Positions 41,933-46,123 of a DNA stretch of 46,123 nucleotides are shown here, piece after piece; the first letter of the stretch is position 1, and each line of letters opens with the position of its first letter. This DNA is from Phascolarctobacterium_A sp034086985. Its GTDB lineage: Bacteria > Bacillota > Negativicutes > Acidaminococcales > Acidaminococcaceae. The notes under the pieces are model-generated. The model was given only the letters and a program-made list of their open reading frames with translations. It did no database searches and had not been told where the DNA came from. The stretch is from positions 1 to 46,123 of the forward strand of contig JAXDZG010000008.1 in assembly GCA_034086985.1 (NCBI GenBank), given 5' to 3'. The translations under genes were made by a program, and so were the position numbers.

Positions 41933-43290
41933 TTCCTGTTAAACAGGGCGAAAATATTGAACTGAATATTACCGGCCTTGGCTCCAGTGGCGAGGGCGTG
42001 GGTAAGTACGAGGGCTTTACGGTGTTTGTGAAGGGCGCGCTGCCTCTGGAGAAGGTGCAGGTGGCCATTACGCTGGTGAAAAAAAGCTATGCGGTGGGCC
42101 GCCTAGAGAAGGTTATTACTACTTCTCCTGAGCGTGTGGCACCCCTGTGCCCCGTGTACGAGGCCTGTGGCGGCTGTCAGCTGCAGCATCTGAGCTATGC
42201 AGGGCAGCTGGCTGCCAAGCGCCAGCAGGTGCAGGATGCTTTGACACGCATTGGGCATCTAGAGGTGGAGGCACTGCCTGTTTTGGGTGCCAATGACCCT
42301 TGGCATTATCGCAACAAGATGCAGTTCCCGGCGGCGCAGAACGCCGAAGGGCAGCTCGCGATTGGCTGCTATGCCACGGCAACCCATAACGTCATTAACA
42401 CCGAGGGCTGCCTTATTTCCAAGGAGGCCAATAACGCTATTTTGACCACCGTGCGCAAGTGGATGGAGCATTATAACATTAGCGCCTATGACGAAAAAAC
42501 CGGCAAGGGCATGGTGCGCCATGTGATGGGCCGTGTGGGCGTGCATAGCGGCGAGGTCATGGCGGTTATCATTACCTCCGGCTATGATTTGCCCCATCGG
42601 GCGACGCTGGTGAAGTGGCTGCAGCAGTATGTGCCGGGCCTAGTCAGCGTGGTGCAGAACATCAACAAGAAGCAGACCAATGTGGTCATGGGCAGCAAGA
42701 CGCGGGTGCTGTGGGGTGCCGAGAGCATTAAGGATAGCCTCGGCAGCCTGAGCTTTAACATTGCGGCCCAGGCCTTTTTCCAGGTGAATAGCGAGCAGGC
42801 GGAGAAGCTTTATAATAAGGCTTTGGAGTTTGCAGCGCTGAGCGGGGACGAGACGGTGGTGGATGTGTACTGCGGTACGGGCACTATTTCCCTGTATCTG
42901 GCTCGCCATGCCAAGAAGGTGTATGGCATAGAGATTGTGGCCCCTGCTATTGAGAACGCCAAGCGCAATGCCCAGGAGAATAAATGTGCTAATGCGGAGT
43001 TTATTTTGGGCGATGCGGCAGTGGAGCTGCCGCGGCTTCTAGATAGCGGCGTAAGCCCGGATGTGGTCCTGGTGGACCCGCCGCGGGCTGGCTGCGAGGA
43101 GCGGGTGCTGGCGGCTATTGCTAAGGTTGCGCCCAGACGCATTGTGTATGTTTCCTGCAGTCCGGCTTCCTTAGCTCGTGATTTGCACTATTTGGAGGAG
43201 CACGGTTACAAGACTGTAGTGGTGCAGCCGGTGGATATGTTCCCTATGACCAGCCATGTGGAGAATGTGTGCCTGGTAGAGAGGACATAA
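41917..43290 (+). CDS. 23S rRNA (uracil-C5)-methyltransferase, RumA/RlmCD family
   Basis: This SAM-dependent enzyme makes m5U in 23S rRNA. The 457-residue protein has an N-terminal TRAM domain (about 8-65), the iron-sulphur cysteines CPVYEACGGC plus a later Cys in NTEGCLIS, the SAM site VDVYCGTGTISLYLA and catalytic Cys in VYVSCSPASLARDL with VDPPRAGCEE. It starts at a GTG inside the preceding small gene. Whether it modifies one site (RlmD type) or two (RlmCD) cannot be read. Confidence 0.93.
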   Translation: MGREIIPVKQGENIELNITGLGSSGEGVGKYEGFTVFVKGALPLEKVQVAITLVKKSYAVGRLEKVITTSPERVAPLCPVYEACGGCQLQHLSYAGQLAAKRQQVQDALTRIGHLEVEALPVLGANDPWHYRNKMQFPAAQNAEGQLAIGCYATATHNVINTEGCLISKEANNAILTTVRKWMEHYNISAYDEKTGKGMVRHVMGRVGVHSGEVMAVIITSGYDLPHRATLVKWLQQYVPGLVSVVQNINKKQTNVVMGSKTRVLWGAESIKDSLGSLSFNIAAQAFFQVNSEQAEKLYNKALEFAALSGDETVVDVYCGTGTISLYLARHAKKVYGIEIVAPAIENAKRNAQENKCANAEFILGDAAVELPRLLDSGVSPDVVLVDPPRAGCEERVLAAIAKVAPRRIVYVSCSPASLARDLHYLEEHGYKTVVVQPVDMFPMTSHVENVCLVERT

Positions 43291-43307
43291 AGTAATCGCG
43301 AACATAA

Positions 43308-43378
43308 GTTTCCTACCGCGTTTGCGGGTAGGAGTCTAAATCGAACCGATTGTGCAGTGACAAGAGACAAACTAAATA
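43308..43378 (+). repeat. Dispersed palindromic repeat, copy 2 (left border of accessory cassette)
   Basis: The 35-nt core 43308-43342 (GTTTCCTACCGCGTTTG, then CGGGTAGGAGTCTAAATC) differs from copy 1 only at one base. It starts 17 nt after the methyltransferase stop in the same orientation. The 36 nt that follow align without gaps to copy 1, including TTGTGC at 43350 and TAAATA at 43373 at the same spacing as TTGTAC and TATAAA in copy 1. Confidence 0.85.
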
Positions 43379-43402
43379 GCGACCTAATGAGGAAAAGGAG
43401 AG

Positions 43403-43468
43403 GCACTCTAGTGCAGCGAAGGATGAGATTTTTGTAATCACATCTTCGCTGCGCTGGGGTGCTTTTTT
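43403..43468 (+). terminator. Long two-tier terminator hairpin
   Basis: GCAC.TCTAG (from 43403) pairs with CTGGGGTGC (to 43462), and the inner GCAGCGAAGGATG pairs with CATCTTCGCTGC with one bulge. Six T follow (43463-43468). It would end the glyQS-methyltransferase transcript after repeat copy 2. Confidence 0.85.
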
Positions 43469-43540
43469 GTTGCCTTGGAGTAGAGCTGTTAGTGGCGGCG
43501 GGGAGTACTATAATATATCAGTATTTGTGGACGGTTTAAG

Positions 43541-43579
43541 AGCCACCGACGTTCTTATATATTTAACGATGCTGTGGCT
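43541..43579. promoter_or_regulatory. Inverted repeat next to the mazG-like promoter
   Basis: AGCCAC (43541-43546) and GTGGCT (43574-43579) form an inverted repeat with a second inner pair CGTT (43550-43553)/AACG (43565-43568). Its right arm touches the -35 hexamer at 43579. It could be an operator or the foot of an older hairpin; no regulator gene is visible nearby. The gap 43291-43642 otherwise holds only repeat copy 2, the long terminator and the promoter. Confidence 0.4.
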
Positions 43580-43607
43580 TGTATAGTGATAATATGGAAT
43601 GTATAAT
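43579..43607 (+). promoter_or_regulatory. Promoter of the accessory cassette
   Basis: TTGTAT (43579-43584), a 17-nt spacer and a perfect TATAAT (43602-43607), 36 nt before the MazG-like ATG. Confidence 0.75.
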
Positions 43608-43642
43608 TAGAATAGCAAGCATCGGTGAAGGGGGAGAGTGTA

Positions 43643-43984
43643 ATGAGTGATTCTATAAAAGAGCTTCAGCAAGAAATTATAGCATTCAGGGATGAGAGGA
43701 ATTGGAAACAATTTCATAATCCTAAGGATTTAGCTATATCTATCTCATTAGAAGCGGCAGAATTACTAGAGGTGTTTCAATGGTCAGGAGCGGATGTAGC
43801 AGCGGATAAAAAAATAGACAAGATTAAAGAAGAATTAGCGGATGTATTAATTTATAGTTTTATTATGGCCAATGATTTGGACCTTTCAATAGATGAGATT
43901 GTGCGGTCTAAGATAGAGGCAAATAAGAGAAAATATCCTGTTACTAAAGCTTATGGCAGCGCCAAAAAATATACTGAGTTGTAG
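43643..43984 (+). CDS. MazG-like nucleotide pyrophosphohydrolase
   Basis: This 113-residue all-alpha NTP pyrophosphohydrolase belongs to the short MazG-like group, whose members cleave (d)NTPs, often dCTP-like nucleotides. The start RDERNWKQFHNPKDLAISIS and the metal motif pair ExxE (E37, E40 in LEAAEL) and ExxD (E64, D67 in EELADV) are complete. The ATG at 43643 has GGGGGAG 7 nt upstream; an in-frame GTG at 43625 is too close to the SD. It is AT-rich and lies 15 nt before the nuclease-helicase gene, so the two form an operon. Confidence 0.92.
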   Translation: MSDSIKELQQEIIAFRDERNWKQFHNPKDLAISISLEAAELLEVFQWSGADVAADKKIDKIKEELADVLIYSFIMANDLDLSIDEIVRSKIEANKRKYPVTKAYGSAKKYTEL

Positions 43985-43999
43985 TTAGGAGCGCATAAA

Positions 44000-45961
44000 A
44001 TGATCGTATATGATGGCTTAAAGAGTGATTTTTTACGCAGTGTTGAGAATGATACCATTGCCATGGAAATTGAAACTAATGTCAGACGGAAAATGGGTCT
44101 GCACCCTTCCAAAAGTGAATTTCAAGCATGGAATAATTCATTAAATTACATGTATAAGGTAATGACGGATAGCTTGATACCGTCAAATGCCGGAGTTGCT
44201 ATAGAATATAATGTTCCACAGACAGCCAAAAGAGTCGATTTCATGATTACCGGTTACGATGAGAGGCATACACCGGGCATGGTTATTATCGAATTGAAGC
44301 AGTGGAGTGAGTTGAAAAAAGTTGAGGCCTCTGATGCTTTGGTAGAGACATATACTGGAGGCGCAGTGCGTCGGGTGGTGCATCCCTCTTACCAAGCCTG
44401 GTCTTATGCTCAATTAATTGCTGATTATAATGCTACGGTGCAGGATAAAAACATCAAATTGAAGCCCTGCGCTTTTTTGCATAATTATTATAGGCAGGCT
44501 AATGATCCCTTAGATGATCCTCAATATGAAGACTATACTAGCGAAGCGCCAGCCTTTACTATGGGACAGGTTAGTGCTCTGCGCAGCTTCATCAAATCAT
44601 TTGTAAAATATGGTGACAATAAAGAAATATTGTATGAAATAGATCATGGTAAAATCAGACCCTCTAAAAGCTTGCAGGATTCAATAGCCTCAATGCTAGA
44701 AGGAAATCAAGAATTTAATATGATTGATGAGCAAAAGGTGGTTCATGATGAAATCTTGAAGCAGGCGAAGGCATGTCAAAGGGATCATAAGAAACGAACT
44801 ATTATTTGTCAAGGTGGACCCGGCACTGGAAAAAGTGTTATTGCAATATATTTGCTTTCAACGTTAACGAATAATGGTCAGGTTGTACAATATGTATCCA
44901 AAAATAGTGCTCCACGTCAAGTATATTCTGCCAAGCTCAAGGGAAATATTAAAAAGAGCTCCGTGGATAATATGTTTAAGGGTTCAGGTAGCTATACCGA
45001 GGTGCCTAAAAATATGATTCATACGGTTCTCGTTGATGAAGCTCATCGCTTAGCTGCCAAATCAGGCATGTTTCATAACAAAGGTGAGAATCAGATAAAG
45101 GAGCTTATCCATGCGGCAGCTTGTTCAGTTTTCTTTATAGATGAAAGCCAGCGGGTTACCATGGATGATATCGGCTCGGTTGTGGAAATTGAAAAATATG
45201 CCAAGCTGGAGGGCTCCGAGATTACTAAAATGGAGTTGGTCTCCCAGTTTAGGTGTAATGGCTCTAATGGATACCTTGCGTGGCTTGATAATTTGTTGGA
45301 GATTAGGCAAACCGCAAACTATAATCTGGAGGGGATTGACTATGATTTTCGTGTGTGCTCATCTCCAGATGTTTTAAGAGAGAGGATTTTGGAGAAGAAT
45401 AAAGAGGCTAATAAAGCCAGAATACTTGCAGGATACTGCTGGAATTGGCCCAAGGAGGGGCGCAATGATACCAACTATCACGATATACGCATAGGTGATT
45501 TTGGGATAAGCTGGAATTTGTCCGAGGGTAAGGCCTTTGCCATCAGTGAAACCTCTGTAAATGAGGCTGGTTGTATTCATACTACTCAAGGCTTGGAGTT
45601 TGATTATGTGGGAGTAATTATTGGTGATGACATGCGGTATGAAAATGGGCATGTTGTTACTGATTTTACCAAAAGGGCATCTACGGACCAGTCCATTAAA
45701 GGGTTAAAGACTCTTTATAGAGAGAATAAGGACGAGGCTTTAGCAAGGGCGGAAGAGATTATTAAAAATACCTACCGCACCTTGATGACAAGGGGAATGA
45801 AGGGCTGTTATATTTATTGCACTGATAAAGCCTTAAGTGATTATATTCAAAGCAGGCTGCCTCATAAGGTTATTAAATACCCGATGGTTGGAGAGCATCA
45901 GGGGTTGAAGGCTGCTGAGAGCAGAGCCGTTTATGGAAAAAAAGAGCATAAGCTGCAATAA
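44000..45961 (+). CDS. Predicted PD-(D/E)XK nuclease-SF1 helicase fusion (DUF2075/Schlafen group 3-like helicase)
   Basis: Residues about 20-160 show a nuclease-like core: IEYNVPQTAKRVDFMI with D80, then MVIIELKQW with E98-x-K100, the D...ExK pattern of restriction-type nucleases. Residues about 265-650 form a superfamily 1 helicase of the DUF2075 group: Walker A GGPGTGKS (272-279), Walker B VLVDEAHR (343-350), FIDESQRV (379-386), SQFRCNG (415-421) and the late motif TTQGLEFDYVGVIIGDD. The 653-residue protein shares an operon with a MazG-like enzyme. Role in phage defence or nucleic acid quality control is inference. Codon use is AT-rich, unlike the core genes on its left, suggesting transfer. 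Confidence 0.85.
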   Translation: MIVYDGLKSDFLRSVENDTIAMEIETNVRRKMGLHPSKSEFQAWNNSLNYMYKVMTDSLIPSNAGVAIEYNVPQTAKRVDFMITGYDERHTPGMVIIELKQWSELKKVEASDALVETYTGGAVRRVVHPSYQAWSYAQLIADYNATVQDKNIKLKPCAFLHNYYRQANDPLDDPQYEDYTSEAPAFTMGQVSALRSFIKSFVKYGDNKEILYEIDHGKIRPSKSLQDSIASMLEGNQEFNMIDEQKVVHDEILKQAKACQRDHKKRTIICQGGPGTGKSVIAIYLLSTLTNNGQVVQYVSKNSAPRQVYSAKLKGNIKKSSVDNMFKGSGSYTEVPKNMIHTVLVDEAHRLAAKSGMFHNKGENQIKELIHAAACSVFFIDESQRVTMDDIGSVVEIEKYAKLEGSEITKMELVSQFRCNGSNGYLAWLDNLLEIRQTANYNLEGIDYDFRVCSSPDVLRERILEKNKEANKARILAGYCWNWPKEGRNDTNYHDIRIGDFGISWNLSEGKAFAISETSVNEAGCIHTTQGLEFDYVGVIIGDDMRYENGHVVTDFTKRASTDQSIKGLKTLYRENKDEALARAEEIIKNTYRTLMTRGMKGCYIYCTDKALSDYIQSRLPHKVIKYPMVGEHQGLKAAESRAVYGKKEHKLQ

Positions 45962-45974
45962 AATACAAACACCT

Positions 45975-45991
45975 GTTTCCTACCGCGTTTG
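45975..45991 (+). repeat. Dispersed palindromic repeat, copy 3, truncated (right border of accessory cassette)
   Basis: GTTTCCTACCGCGTTTG matches the first 17 nt of copies 1 and 2 exactly and starts 13 nt after the nuclease-helicase stop, the same placement behind a gene as the other two. The match stops abruptly at 45991, where an insertion-sequence-like end begins. Confidence 0.8.
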
Positions 45992-46123
45992 ATCAGCCCC
46001 ATGTCAAGTAGACATATTAAATATGCAAAGTTTTTTCAAGACTTCGCTGAAAATGGACACTATTAATCAACTGGCTCTAAGGCTTTCCTTGAACTTTTGG
46101 ATTCTCTTGTTCTCAGCTATGGG
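45990..46123. mobile_element. Probable insertion sequence end (IS3-like terminal repeat), partial
   Basis: TGATCAGCCCCATGTCAAGTAGACA at 45990-46014 (25 nt; TGATCAGCCCC, then AAGTAGACA) resembles the TG...CA terminal repeats of IS3/IS150 elements. It starts exactly where repeat copy 3 breaks off. On the minus strand an open frame runs in from the window edge to a TGA at 46067-46069 (18 codons, ending FKESLRAS); I cannot match it to a transposase. Only about 134 nt are visible, so family and completeness are uncertain. Confidence 0.5.

Noticed and set aside
21667..43342. The GTTTCCTACC repeat as a CRISPR array
   Set aside because: The reverse complement ends like a CRISPR repeat and is palindromic, but copies are single, up to 21 kb apart, lack regular spacers, and no cas gene is present in the window.
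46053..46123. Plus-strand frame starting at ATG 46053 running off the right edge
   Set aside because: No ribosome binding site, only 24 codons visible, and it lies inside the putative insertion sequence end; not enough to call a gene.

Overview
This 46 kb window looks like the chromosome of a low-to-mid GC Firmicute. A member of the Negativicutes, probably Acidaminococcaceae (Phascolarctobacterium or Acidaminococcus type), is the best fit. The reasons are strong AGGAGG ribosome binding sites, Gram-positive style S10-spc-alpha gene order with a zinc-type S14, T-box leaders before ileS and glyQS, a sepF-proC-ylmH-divIVA cluster, glutamate dehydrogenase and a TAXI-TRAP transporter. The taxonomic call is inference from gene content only; no rRNA gene is present.

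Layout. 1-14.7 kb: the end of tuf with its terminator, then one long same-strand ribosomal superoperon (rpsJ to rplQ) with secY, adk, infA and rpoA. The usual map gene is missing between adk and infA. 14.7-17.4 kb: an HD-domain phosphohydrolase and a glutamate dehydrogenase, each with its own terminator. 17.5-21.6 kb: a hydantoinase/oxoprolinase-type ASKHA protein overlapping a histone-deacetylase-family amidohydrolase, then rdgB and a YfcE-type phosphoesterase. 21.8-24.1 kb: a minus-strand exported argininosuccinate-lyase-like protein, divergent from an exported L,D-transpeptidase. 24.2-27.5 kb: a TRAP fused permease and its TAXI binding lipoprotein, separated by a long imperfect palindrome that resembles a MITE. 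27.7-32.2 kb: the yggS-sepF-proC-ylmH-divIVA cell-division cluster with a histidine phosphatase. 32.3-35.4 kb: T-box plus ileS. 35.6-38.2 kb: a CNNM/CBS membrane protein, tRNA-Arg(ACG) and lgt (the last two on minus). 38.3-43.3 kb: T-box plus glyQS, a small hypothetical gene and an RlmCD/RumA-type rRNA methyltransferase. 43.3-46.1 kb: an AT-rich accessory segment with a MazG-like pyrophosphohydrolase and a predicted nuclease-helicase fusion.

The most interesting region is the right end. The MazG/nuclease-helicase pair has a different base composition, its own promoter, and lies between two direct copies of a 35-nt palindromic repeat (GTTTCCTACCGCG...). A third copy of that repeat lies alone at 21.7 kb. 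The right-hand copy is cut off by what looks like the terminal inverted repeat of an insertion sequence. This resembles a transferable defence-type cassette, but no defence activity can be shown from sequence alone. Other notable items are the exported lyase-like protein whose usual catalytic-region His is replaced by Asn, the palindrome inside the TAXI-TRAP locus, and the hydantoinase/deacetylase gene pair with a composition step inside the first gene.
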